A stretch of DNA of 64,000 nt from Adiantum capillus-veneris (lineage: Eukaryota; Streptophyta; Polypodiopsida; Polypodiales; Pteridaceae): positions 153,064,140 to 153,128,139 of the forward strand of contig CM043955.1 of assembly GCA_014529385.2 (NCBI GenBank). The letters run 5' to 3'. Shown here piece after piece: positions 1-9,907 of the stretch. Numbering within the stretch: position 1 is the stretch's first letter; every line of letters begins with the position of its first letter. The position numbers and the translations under genes were made by a program. The notes beneath the pieces were generated by a model, which had not been told where the DNA came from, searched no databases, and worked only from the letters and a program-made list of their open reading frames with translations.

Positions 1-38
1 TTTTCGGCGCCCTCAAGCAAAGAGCAGGTAACGCTCTC

Positions 39-40
39 CC

Positions 41-87
<47 letters not shown>

Positions 88-238
88 CTTTTACACACAC
101 ACACACACACACACACGAGGAGAGGAAGGAGAGCCAGGTATGCTCCTTCCCTCTCCTCATTCTCATGTTCCCTTCCCCTCTTTCTCTCTCCCTCGCTCTC
201 TCTCTCACACACACACATACACACACACACATAGTGTT

Positions 239-300
<62 letters not shown>

Positions 301-306
301 TGCAAA
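39..306. repeat. Compound CT/CA/GA microsatellites
   Basis: A (CT)n tract (about 39-82), a (CA)n tract (about 93-116), mixed CT/CA (about 176-232) and a (GA)n tract (about 241-300) follow each other. Long reading frames here on both strands are only Ser-Leu, Arg-Glu or Thr-His dipeptide runs and are not genes. Confidence 0.95.
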
Positions 307-310
307 AACG

Positions 311-522
311 CACACACATACATAAACAAAGAATGCACACACACATTGAGAGAGAAAAAGAGAGAGAGAGCATGCATAAACAAAAAACGCACGCATTGAG
401 AGAGGAAAAGAGAGAGAGAACATGCATAAACAAAAAACGCACACATTGAGAGAGGAAAAGAGAAAGAAAACATGCATACGATCCAAAAAAACGCACACAC
501 ATTGAGAGAGAAAGAAAGAGAA
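311..522. repeat. About 50-bp minisatellite, four units
   Basis: Units start near 311, 371, 421 and 471. Each contains a CATGCATAAACAAA-like core, then a CGCACACATTGAGAGAG-like core and a GA-rich tail. The last unit carries a variant core (CATGCATACGATCC). The array seems to have grown from the neighbouring CA and GA microsatellites. Confidence 0.8.
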
Positions 523-782
523 ACTAAGGGAGCGTCGTAGGAAACTAATTAAAATTAAAAGACCTAAAGATCTAGCCGACGAGGAGTTGAACTGAAGACC
601 TATTATTCAAGAGAGAAATGGCATAATCAATCTATCATACTTGGCATGGGTGATAGAAAGGTTATACCATTTATCTCTTTTTATTGGCACACACATCCAC
701 ACACGCGCACACACACAGGAAGAAGAGAGTTATAACGTCGTAGGAAACTATCTTAAAAGACGTTAAAGATTAGGTTATATGT

Positions 783-1149
783 AGACTTACATTAAATTAG
801 ATTTAGGTTTATTTTTAACTAGATTTACGTTTATTTAAGCTAGATTTAGATTTACGTTATATTAGATTAGATGCGGGTCTCCATAGACTGCGATGCCTGC
901 ATGAAGCGGGTGAAGAAAGCCCTCAATGGAATATAGGGTATTGCTGCCTTCACTCATGGTGGGCTCCGTCGATCCAAAAGTACTGGTGAAATGTCTTCAG
1001 AAGATAAGGAAGAAGGTGGATCTTCAGGGCGGCAAGAGTCACTACATCCCCGACACAATGACCATCTAGACAACCTCTAGTCATTAGACTTACGTTAAAT
1101 TAGATTTAGCTTTATTTTTAGTTAGATTTACGCTTATTTACGTTAGATC
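783..1149 (+). repeat. Pair of about 65-bp AT-rich direct repeats
   Basis: The stretch at about 783-847 recurs at about 1085-1149 with a few substitutions. Both begin AGACTTAC(A/G)TTAAATTAG and continue through GATTTACG(T/C)TTATTTA. They bracket the HMA-like fragment at 871-1069, so the fragment may have been carried between duplicated flanks. No terminal-repeat structure was recognised. Confidence 0.6.
871..1069 (+). pseudogene. Heavy-metal-associated (HMA) domain fragment
   Basis: From the ATG at 871 the frame reads a short HMA-like N-terminus with the metal-binding pair as CDAC, followed by MKRVKKALNGI. A TAG stop comes at 931-933. The C-terminal half of an HMA fold appears in another frame from about 960 (VDPKVLVKCLQKIRKKVDLQ) and ends at the TAG at 1067-1069. 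HMA domains bind soft metals through CxxC in plant metallochaperones. The middle beta strands are missing and the frame is broken, so this is a relic or a retro-fragment. No other exon of such a gene was seen nearby. Confidence 0.6.
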
Positions 1150-1437
1150 GAGTCCACGCAAGAATTACTTACGGTTTAGGGTTTAGAGTTAGACGAACAG
1201 TGAAAAGATCTACTGTGAAAAGATGTTAAGATGAAGTGAGGTGCTACAGCTAGAGAAGAGGCAAAGGGATTTTGTCCACTACATGCAGTATCATGTAGAC
1301 GTGGGTGTCTATATTTCTTGTACCCACAAATATAGGTATTGACCAATAAAGACGAGATTATAACCCGGTGGTTCTGATCTCCGTGCACCTCTAGACCGAG
1401 GTGTGCGGGGATTGGACATGACTAGAGAATGTGAGGT

Positions 1438-1440
<3 letters not shown>

Positions 1441-1499
<59 letters not shown>
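1441..1499. repeat. (GA)n microsatellite
   Basis: About 29 GA units lie directly upstream of the CACTA transposase gene. A plant GA tract in this position could act as a GAGA-type promoter element or could simply be a simple repeat. The sequence does not decide. Confidence 0.95.
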
Positions 1500-1501
<2 letters not shown>

Positions 1502-1563
1502 GACGAAGAATGCCAATAGAATATTAAATTTGTTGTCTAGGTTATAAGTTTTTTATCCTCATT

Positions 1564-4500
1564 ATGAGTAGCGACGAGGATGTGGGACCGTCCAACCGAA
1601 ACACCTATCTCTCAAGGAGGGTCTTATGTCCTTGTAATCAATGCAAGCATGCTGTGCGACGGACAAGACGTGTTTCTTTGCAGCACGTTCGCGAATTTGG
1701 CGAGTTCGATCCATCTATTATAGATCGAGTTGTTGCCAATTATAACTCGTCGGACTCTGACGCTGGCCAACAAGCAGCAATCTTGCAACCCAATAGACGT
1801 ATTCGCAGGCGCTTTGGTCAAGCAGCATATGTGAGGCCACAAGATGTAGCCTCTGACAGCTCGGGGGATGATCATGCAGAGCACATTCCCAACGAGGCAA
1901 TGTTTGAGCCCGAGATTGATGAAATGATCGAGACGATCATGGATTCAGAAAGGCTTATCTATAATGATATGAAAAGTGAAGCCGATACATCATTGTATAA
2001 TGGAGCACGTATGTCTAGATTGAAAGCACTCCTGGTTCTTCTCAACATGCAGGCAAAGTTTGGATGGAGTGACACTAGCGTCACAGCGCTTTTCAGGTGA
2101 TCTATTACAATTAGTTTACTTTAATAGAACTCTAAATGTATAATGATCTGATAGATTTTTACACGACTGTATCATATTTTTATGTTGTGTAGATTGCTGA
2201 AAGAGCACATTCTACCAGCTGACAATGTGATGCCAGATTCCCGAGATGAAGCAAGAAAGATTTTGCGAAACTTGGGGATGGATTACAATTCTATCCACGC
2301 TTGTCCTAATGACTGCATTCTTTTCAGAGGGGAATACACAGACATGGAGAAGTGTCCGAAATGTGATTCCGAAAGATATCGAGTAGATCTCCATGGGACA
2401 AAAATTCCACAAAAGGTTTTGCGACATTTTCCTTTGCTTCCTCGCATCAAGCATTTCTTCGAATGTAAGTCCATGGCCGCCCTAGCATCATGGCATGAGG
2501 AGAATAAATCTTCGGATGGTGTGCTACGAATTCCTGCAGATTGCGCAGCCTGGAAACATATAGATGGAACATGGTCGGATTTTGCCAGGGAAGCTCGAAA
2601 TTTGCGCTTAGGCCTGGCTATGGATGGCGTAAATCCATTTGGTCAAAGATCAACATCTTACAGTGTATGGCCCGTTGTCATCGTCAACTACAACATTCCC
2701 CCGTGGTTGACTACGAAGAAGGGGCACCTATGGCTAAGCTTGATTGTGCCAGGGCGATATAAAGTGGGGAATATGGATGTGTATCTTCGTCCACTATTGG
2801 AAGAGCTACAACAATTGTGGATTGGCATAGAGGTGGTGGATATGAGCCGACACACAGGACGACGGAATGCTTTGATCAGAGGTATTCTAATGTGGACCAT
2901 GCATGACTATCCCGGGCTAACAGAATGCTCAGGTGATCTATTGACACTCCTCTCTCAGACACTGTAAATCTTGTTTTTCCCCATAGTTGATCTATTATCA
3001 TGTGTATACATGCAGGGCTTCAAACAAGCGGATACAGAGCATGTGTCACATGTGGACCTAGACTGAATGCACGTAGGGCACCCTCACTGAAGAAGCAAAT
3101 CTACGAAGGTCATCAAGCGTATCTTCCGGAGAATCATGTGTTACGCGACGGCTTTTTGGGAAGAGAGCCACCAAGGATGTCTGCACAAGCATGGTTAGAG
3201 CAGAAGGAGATGTGCGATGACGGATTGCCTCCAGGGATGAAGAGACTATCTCTATGGTACGAGTTACCATACTGGCCCCGACTCGTGATCAATCACTTGC
3301 TCGATCCAATGCACATATTCAAGAATGTGGGTAATCTACTATGGGACCATTTGACCGGCAAGAAAGATACTTTGGGAGCCAGAGTTGACCTTAGAAATGT
3401 GGATCGTATGGAGCAATATTGGCCGCAAACAGCGTCTGATGGATCGATAAAACTTCCTAAAGCACCATGGATTTTCACAGGAGCCCAAGAACGCAAAGTA
3501 AAAGAGGCCATTCGATCTTTGCGGACCCCCACTGGCGTAATGCACTCGCTCCGAACGTGTTTTACTAAAGAAGGAAAGCTTACCGGTTTGAAGTCACACG
3601 ATTGGCATAAAATGTGTCAGGTACGTTCATAGTGGACTTTAATATCATTGCATAAAATGTGGACTTTAATATCATTGCTGCACATACTTTACAGTTTATT
3701 TTACCGGTTGCCATTGAGGGATGTTTGTCTCTCGACATCCGTAACACAATCTTCAAACTTGCAAAGCTGGTGCAATGGATCTCACAAAAGGAGATCGACG
3801 TAGACTCCATACCATTCGCCAAACTAAATGCTGCGGAGCTTGTGTGCATGTTTGAGAAACATTTTCCTACTACAATGCTAACCATTCAGGTGCATCTTCT
3901 TATTCACATAGTTGATGAGGTGGAAATAACTGGCACAGTTCATTCCAGATGGATGTTCTTCTTAGAGCGTTTCATGAAAACGCTTAAGGGATATGTGCGT
4001 CAAAAGGCACGTCCGGAGGGTAGCATGGCAGAAGGTTGGTTGGTATCAGAGTCCCTAGTGTACATTGGAGAGTGGCTAGACGGATTTGATAAATCCCGGG
4101 ACACGCTATGGCGAACCATAGATGATGAGCGCATATCTGGGATTGTCATGTGCAATCTCGGTGTTGAGAAGAAGATGACGGAAGATCTAGAGGCTAAAAT
4201 CAACCGATTTTGCATGCTTCACAATCCAGTGCTGCAAAAGTGGATTTCACAATATGAGGATGCAAAGCAAGAGCGACAAAGGGCACGAATCGAGTGGAGA
4301 CGGGGAAGACGACCACCGATGCACTATCCAGCGGTTCTGGAGAGCCTACCAACCTTCATGAGCTTAAGATGGTTGCACAACCAATTGAAAAGCGCACAAC
4401 AATGCGGTGACGAAGTGACTGAAGAAGAGTGGGAGTACTCTCGGGGTTGCGCGACCAAGGTAAGTTTGCAATGTACGACTAGCAAGTGACTTTATTTATA

Positions 4501-5292
4501 AACGTTTGAACGGCCACTCATAATCTTTGTTCGTTGTAGTATAAGTCATACACAGCAGCATGGTGTAAAGGTCGACATTTTAGGGTGGAACGAATCGACA
4601 AAAAGCGTTTTACTCAAGATTGTGGAATCATGGCAAAATTTGAACAGTCTAGTCGACGACGTTCCTCTGATGCAGATCCCGTGGTGGCGGAACTCACTTA
4701 CTTCGGCACGCTGCAAGAGATTTTGAGGATCGATTACAGAGGATTTTTTGTCGACTTGTTCGACGTGCAATGGTTCAAGATAATCATGGAGGGTCGAAAC
4801 GCTACTGTGCGTAGAGGAGAGTCTGGTTTTCTTGAGGTGGATTCTACTAAGAAATGGACTGACCTAAGAGACACTTTCGTACTACCCGAGCATTGTGAAC
4901 AAGTAAGTATATAAATAGTTAACATCCCCCTTTTACAAGTTATGTGCTTGAAAGCTCTCATGTAAGTTATGTGGCTCTGGCAGGTAGTATTTCATCCTAC
5001 AAAGTCTACATCAAACTGGTGGTACGTCATAGAGGTAGCCCCTCGTAGTGCAAGGACGTATGAAGGCTACCATGTGCCAATCACAACGACATCAATGGAG
5101 GAGATCAGAGAAGATGCTCAATCAGAAGCCGCTGCGGTGGTGCCAGACGAGCATCAAGATGCTACTACTCTATATGGGGTGCATGCAGAGGAGCTACAAA
5201 ATGAAACAGAGGATATGTGTTTAAACAGAGAGCTCTATATAGATATAGGAAGTTATGCTGAGTTATGCGAGGATGAGAGAGAGATCTCTTAA
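1564..5292 (+). CDS. CACTA transposase, TNP2 type, six exons
   Basis: This is the DNA transposase that would excise and reinsert the element. I infer exons 1564-2096, 2193-2932, 3016-3620, 3695-4459, 4540-4902 and 4984-5292, all with GT-AG introns. Their total of 3315 nt is an exact multiple of three and gives 1104 residues with no internal stop. Exon 1 has a Cys-containing N-terminal block (CPCNQC). Exon 2 has the TNP2 signatures IHACPNDCILFR, a CPKC pair and DGVNPFGQ. Exon 3 includes LLDPMHIFKN and GLKSHDWHKM. Exon 4 (about residues 627-740) is a DUF4218 region with LPVAIEGCL and GYVRQKARPEGSMAEG. Exons 5-6 (about 950-1025) match DUF4216, ending in WWYVIEV. Intron 3 holds a 20-bp direct duplication. 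Length and domain order are typical of an autonomous CACTA. Whether it is expressed cannot be told. Confidence 0.92.
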
Positions 5293-5564
5293 AGCCACAA
5301 ATATTGTATTTGAACAATTTTGCTCCGTGCTGTAAAAGCTCTAGCTCTCTAAGTAGCTTCCATGGTGTGTAACGCTCTTTTCTACTCGTGCTCACATCTT
5401 TTGATTGAAAATTCTGAGTTTTCGACTTGCCTCTTCTACCACTCGATTCATTGCGTCATTGTATTTATATGCGTCATTACGTCATTGTATTTAATGGTCT
5501 TTGCGTCATTGTCTACTCTATTCATTCAATATTAAGTTTAAATATTCGTGTGTTTAATGCAGGT

Positions 5565-6878
5565 ATGGATGATGAGGAGTTTCTTTCTTCTTTGTCACCG
5601 CAGCAGAGACAGTGGTACGTGGAGCGTCATCGCTCTGGCGCATCATCGTGCGTTCCTACACCATCCGCATCTCCCTCTCTTTCGGAGCATTCGGCGCGCT
5701 CCGAAGCTTCGGCGTCGACGAGACGAGCGTCACACTCGTCTAGACACCGGCGCTCTAGTGGTGGCGGTGGCGGTTGTTGTGGGGATTCCGCCACCGATGC
5801 CTCCACACCGCCTCGTGTTCGACGAGGCTCTTTACCCTCCCCTTCTTTGCCCGCCCCCACACCAGCCACAGCATCGCCGTCTACGCCAGGTTTTGCACGG
5901 TTGACTGTTCCTAGAAGCTACACACCTCTACCTACTCCGCCAGGAGCCACCCCACTCGACACTCCTCGCTTCGGCGCCCAGACGCCGATGGAGACACCTG
6001 ACGTCCGTACCCCCATCGACACGCCGCTAGAGACCCCTGCCGGGACACCCAGGTTCACGCGTCACCGGCCAGAGGGCTTGCCTTACTCCGTCGACATCAG
6101 CGGCGGCATCATCATGGATGATGACGGCAAGAAGGTGATCTCGCGCATGCGTGGTCTTTGCTCTCAGCTGTTTAGACACTATATACTAAACAAATGGAGT
6201 GAAGTACCAAGTGATTTAAAAAACAGAGTCATCAGCATACTTCATGATGAGTTTCCCGTTCCAACACGGGATCAGCGCTTCAATGAAGACCTGATGAAGA
6301 TTCGAATGCGCGAATACTGCAAACACAAGCGTTCCGAAGTGCAAAAAGCAATCAAGAATGGGTGGAATAGGCCAGATTGGCTGGCCAAAGAAGATTGGAA
6401 GAATGCGAAGAAAGCAGCGCGCGAGAATCTCGACAAGTGGAAGCAACAAAAGGATGCAGCCAGAGCGCGAGTAGAGGCAGGGAGCTCGCACCACTTGGGG
6501 AGCGGTGGATGGGCATCATTTGAGGCCGATTTTGTAAGTCTTTTCACATTGCTCTTTATGCATGTTCGATAGTTTAGGGTTTATGAGTTTTTTAGTTCTA
6601 ACATAATGAAATCTTTGTATGTTTTGACAGTGGTCGATGACAGGACGTGATCCCACACCGTACGAGCGCGAGTACGCAGGCAGGAAGGGCTTAAACGCCC
6701 TGATGGACATTCTCAGTTCTCGCGGCGGCATGGTTAGTATTAGGGTTTACTCTTTTTTATTTTTTGTATTGTTTTATAAATGTCGTTATATGTTTATATT
6801 TACTGAAAACTGTCTTATTGTCTTTTTTTGCAGAATCCGACAGATACGCCGCTTGGACGCGATGAGACGTCTGATTAA
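5565..6878 (+). CDS. TNPA-like second CACTA protein, three exons
   Basis: The ATG at 5565 follows an acceptor-like TTTAATGCAG, so a 5' untranslated exon is likely. Inferred exons 5565-6533, 6631-6732 and 6834-6878 join in phase to 371 residues. Residues 1-200 are low-complexity (Ser/Pro/Thr/Arg-rich, with TPxxTP-type repeats). From about residue 200 the protein resembles the plant Ptta/En/Spm (Transposase_24) region: RHYILNKW, then spaced Trp residues (NGWNRPDWLAKEDW), a Lys-rich stretch and a HHLGSGGWASF motif that parallels the usual H-x-S-G-S-x-S-F. In En/Spm the equivalent protein binds the 12-bp subterminal motifs, so the array at 7244-7497 is its likely target. The family assignment rests on motif spacing, not on a search. 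Confidence 0.78.
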
Positions 6879-7196
6879 ACGACGTCAGTTTAGCTGTAGC
6901 TAGATAGCATTAGTTTAGGGTTTCTCATAGCTTATGTATCATGAGACGGATTTTATACGTCTTTTTGAACCATGTATATTATTACATTTGTCACCGCAAT
7001 TCCTTTTGCCAATCAATTCTTTATGCCTATGATGTTGTACAATTGTCATTATTACATTTGCCAATCAATTCAGTTTGTCTATGATGTGTACAATTGTCAA
7101 TTTTGCAAACAATGCGTCTTGTGGGTGACTATTTTGGGTCTATTATTTACCTTTGCACTTTTTTTAAAAAGTGAATCAAGTACAATATGGTTGATG

Positions 7197-7225
7197 GGTG
7201 GCAGGGCATTCAATGCCCTGCCACC
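7197..7225. repeat. Perfect 14-bp-arm palindrome
   Basis: GGTGGCAGGGCATT at 7197-7210 and its exact reverse complement at 7212-7225 are separated by one base. It sits between the TNPA-like gene and the subterminal array. It could fold into a hairpin as RNA (3'-end or terminator function) or be the footprint of a small excised element. Confidence 0.85.
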
Positions 7226-7243
7226 AAAAAAATATTCTCTCAG

Positions 7244-7497
7244 GCGTCGCTATAAGCGTCGCTATTTATGGCTCTGTAGCGTCGCTATATGCGTCGCTAT
7301 ACTCTTCTGTGAGGGCGTCGCTATCTGCGTCGCTATAGGCGTCGCTATGAGCGTCGCTATATAGCGACGCCTATAGCGACAGCTATAGCGACGCCTATAG
7401 CAACGCAGATAGCGACGCTCTCGTAGCGACGCTTTTAGCGACGGTTATAGCGACGCCGGGGGTTATAAAAACCCAGTGTATTTCCGTCGCTAAGAGC
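7244..7497. promoter_or_regulatory. CACTA subterminal repeat array
   Basis: Eight direct copies of GCGTCGCTAT lie at 7244, 7256, 7279, 7291, 7315, 7327, 7339 and 7351, at 12-bp steps or about twice that. From 7359 the motif flips to ATAGCGACGC and recurs about eight times to 7457, with single-base variants. A final CCGTCGCTAAG is near 7484. The centre at about 7358 is a dyad (CGTCGCTATATAGCGACG). In En/Spm the TNPA protein binds 12-bp motifs in both orientations near the ends to bring them together, so this is the expected binding platform for the 5565-6878 protein. Confidence 0.88.
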
Positions 7498-7515
7498 GTC
7501 ACAAGAGCACACAAC

Positions 7516-7526
7516 CTCTTGTAGTG
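7516..7526. repeat. Right terminal inverted repeat of CACTA
   Basis: CTCTTGTAGTG is the reverse complement of CACTACAAGAG, a canonical CACTA terminus. An inverted ACAAGAG at 7501-7507 precedes it, so the last 26 bp can form a small hairpin. Confidence 0.88.
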
Positions 7527-7668
7527 CAAGTTGTTTGAGACTTCCTAAAGATAGCGCATTGTAACACAATATAATTTTTTGTGCCAAGAGAAGACAACCA
7601 GTCAAAAGTGAGAAACATAATGTACTCACTGTTTTGATAAAAAATGTACTATTTTTTGGCATCGACAA

Positions 7669-9068
7669 TATACATTGGAGCTTCTCTATTCTTCATCTTC
7701 ATCAGAAAAAGTTACAAAATATTCTGGCCTTTTTGCATGTTGTGTCTTATCGTCTTCTTCATGCCTTGGTCTTTTGGAACCTAGTCCTGCAGGTGCGTTT
7801 GTCGACAGTACATTTGTCTCCACCTCCACAGCCACAAGAGACATTTCTTCAGTAGGCAGATGCGCAATCGGTTGTTTATTGCGAAACATAGCATGCTTGT
7901 CATACTCTAGTAATTGCACAGGGTCACTGATTTCGCATGCCAAACCATATGCTGCTTGGATCAAAAAATAGCGACTACGCAAACCATACATTCCTGGCAT
8001 TTAGCCAAACATATACAATGCGGCCTTTTTTTCTAAAAGCATTATTTTATCTGCGTTCCACCTAATGACGGCCCCTCCTAAATATCTTGAAAGTTTCTTC
8101 AACGTCATCAAGGGTAGCTCCGCGTTGTCATTGGAGAAGGACAAATGGAAGACCAAAAAACTTGGATACTTAAGATTCTTTAAGTATTGGCCGAGAGAGG
8201 AATTCTTCCCTAAATCTCCCATGCCTCGTCCACGAGGGCGAGGAATGAAGGCTTCATCATAGACCACCAACTGCACAAATTAAAGTTATGAAATGAGATA
8301 AGTAGAAAACAAAAAGGTAAGGCAAATAAAAAAAGATTACCTTCTGGTTTTCATCTTCCTCAAGAAAGTCCTCATTCCATAGGTTGATGCCGCCCTAATA
8401 TCCAGTGGGCGCATTGGAGGTTGAGGCCAAAGATGATAAAGAAGTGCTTGCCTTACACATTTCTTCAATCCCTAGCTTTTTTTGCACTTCCATGAACTCC
8501 TTTTTTGTTGGAAGCGTGCGCTCATACCTAGAAACATCATTGTAAATCATCACAAGTGCACTTGCGGGGTCAAAGAACTCATCGTCATTTACATGGGCAT
8601 CTATAACAGAATACTTTTCGTGCTTAGGGTCAATGAAAACATTATCTTCTTCGAGATTCTGTGACACAATGGCAAGGCAATAGTTCTATCGAAGGTCAAA
8701 AAGCTCCATAATGTCGTTAAGCATGACATACTGCAAATCACCAATAGGTATGGTAGGTAGAACACTAATAGGCAAACACCCTCCTGAAGCTGGACTCCCT
8801 CTGAAAACTACAAGGCAAGGCTTCCCCGAGACTTGGGCTCTTGACCCTCCCTAGTCTGATTCTCTAGCGAGGCCTCTACAGCATCAACATGCTCATCCAA
8901 AATTAAATGTAAATATAAAATAAAACCTTCATAATATTCAGCCACTCGACACTTGGGGTTATGAAGTGTACACTTGTAGTCTGTTATCCGCAAGTGCATT
9001 GGTAGCTTAAGGCACTCCTAGAAAATATGTGTTTCTTGGAGGAGTTTGAATTGAAATCCTTCATGTGA
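7669..9068. repeat. Duplicated segment, copy 1 (1.4 kb)
   Basis: This segment is highly similar over its whole length to 10834-12236, in the same orientation and about 3.17 kb away. Both carry the 3' part of one unrecognised minus-strand gene. This copy keeps the gene's 5' exon beyond the duplication boundary (to 9319) but has more premature stops. Confidence 0.9.
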
Positions 9069-9319
9069 ACAAAATGAACTCCTTGTATCTCGACAATGCC
9101 ACCAGGCGTTTGTTGTTGGTAGGTTTGGTCAAAACCTGATAGGTAATGTTGCACGGAGACAATCCACTCATGCAAAGAAAAATCTGGATTGAACATCGGC
9201 CTGATCTCTGTCTTGCGTTGTTGAAGCCCAATGCGGTATAGAAAATTAGATAGTTTGTCTTGGGGGGCATCCTCAGAGCAAGGCACTTCCTCCTCTGCTT
9301 CAACATTGAAGGGGTCCAT
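7686..9319 (-). pseudogene. Unrecognised gene, copy 1 (degraded)
   Basis: Read on the minus strand from the ATG at 9319, the first exon (to 8984) begins MDPFNVEAEEEVP and contains HEWIVSVQHYLSGFDQ. A one-base frame change, shared with copy 2, follows near 9015. The next block contains YKCTLHNPKCRVAEYYEGF. After that come an acidic region with SVIDAHVNDDEFFDPAS and, past an intron (about 8275-8340), a C-terminal block with VYDEAFIPRPRGRGMGDLG and a KRPRHEEDD-like basic-acidic tail ending in EDEE. Against copy 2 this copy has extra in-frame stops near 8687, 8398 and 8002. No known domain was recognised. A TATAAATA box lies about 60 bp upstream of the ATG. A divergent histone gene starts 588 bp away. 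Confidence 0.6.
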
Positions 9320-9907
9320 AACGGAAATTCAAAAGCAAAGATAGACAAGAGAGCGGGAAAATGGAGAGCAAGTCATATTTATAGGACTTTCGAGGACAAT
9401 GATGGCATCAATTGACGTGCATCATGGGGCGGCCTGCATCATGCAGTCGCCGTGATGATTACACCATGTATCAGCCATCGTGGAATGGTTGCGCCACAAC
9501 GCGAAACTGGTGCCGCCACACCAGAAAAGCACCACTATCGTGTTTTGGCGCGACAACTTGTTGTCGCGTCATAACGCAACATACCGTTGTTGCTAGGACA
9601 ACCTGTTGGGGCGCTTCTTTCCTCGTCGTGCCACATCACCAATAGGCAATGCCACTAATTTCGGGACCACCAATATCGGTTGAGTCTCGATGTGCCACGT
9701 GGCGCGTAATCATTATGCTCGCATGCTTCCCGTCATACGTCACAATGTCGTGATTAATGCAGCCGCCTCTTCTCATTATACTTATTCCGCTAATATAAAC
9801 ACCCCCCCCTTTTTTCCTCATCGTTTTTTCCGAAGTGTCTCTAGTCACTCTGCCTTTTTACCCACATCCAGATTTCCATATTTCCTCGCATTCTCCTCGT
9901 TCAGGTC
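9320..9907. promoter_or_regulatory. Divergent promoter between unknown gene and H3-like gene
   Basis: The interval separates the ATG at 9319 (minus) from the ATG at 9908 (plus). It has a minus-strand TATAAATA at 9376-9383, about 60 bp upstream of the minus ATG, and a plus-strand TATAAAC at 9794-9800, about 110 bp upstream of the histone ATG. The middle (about 9415-9470) is rich in short ATCATG/GATGAT inverted repeats. This layout suggests a shared bidirectional promoter. Confidence 0.5.

Larger units (their letters stand above)
1564..7526 (+). mobile_element. CACTA (En/Spm) DNA transposon, left end not located
   Basis: The element holds a TNP2-type transposase gene (1564-5292), a second TNPA-like gene (5565-6878) on the same strand, a subterminal repeat array (7244-7497) and a right terminal repeat CTCTTGTAGTG at 7516-7526. 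That repeat is the reverse complement of CACTACAAGAG. Insertion normally duplicates 3 bp; the right flank is CAA at 7527-7529. No CACTACAAG sequence and no left subterminal array were found from 1 to 1563. The left end therefore lies outside the window or has been lost, and the start given here is only the first codon of the transposase. Confidence 0.88.

Noticed and set aside
41-502. Long ORFs over 41-502 on both strands
   Set aside because: They are translations of GA/CT/CA repeats (Ser-Leu, Arg-Glu, Thr-His runs), as are those at 38353-38725, 45633-46044, 49744-49938 and 51514-52076.
1273-1283. CACTACATGCA as a possible left terminus of the CACTA element
   Set aside because: It matches only CACTACA and then departs from CACTACAAGAG. 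No subterminal motifs lie next to it.
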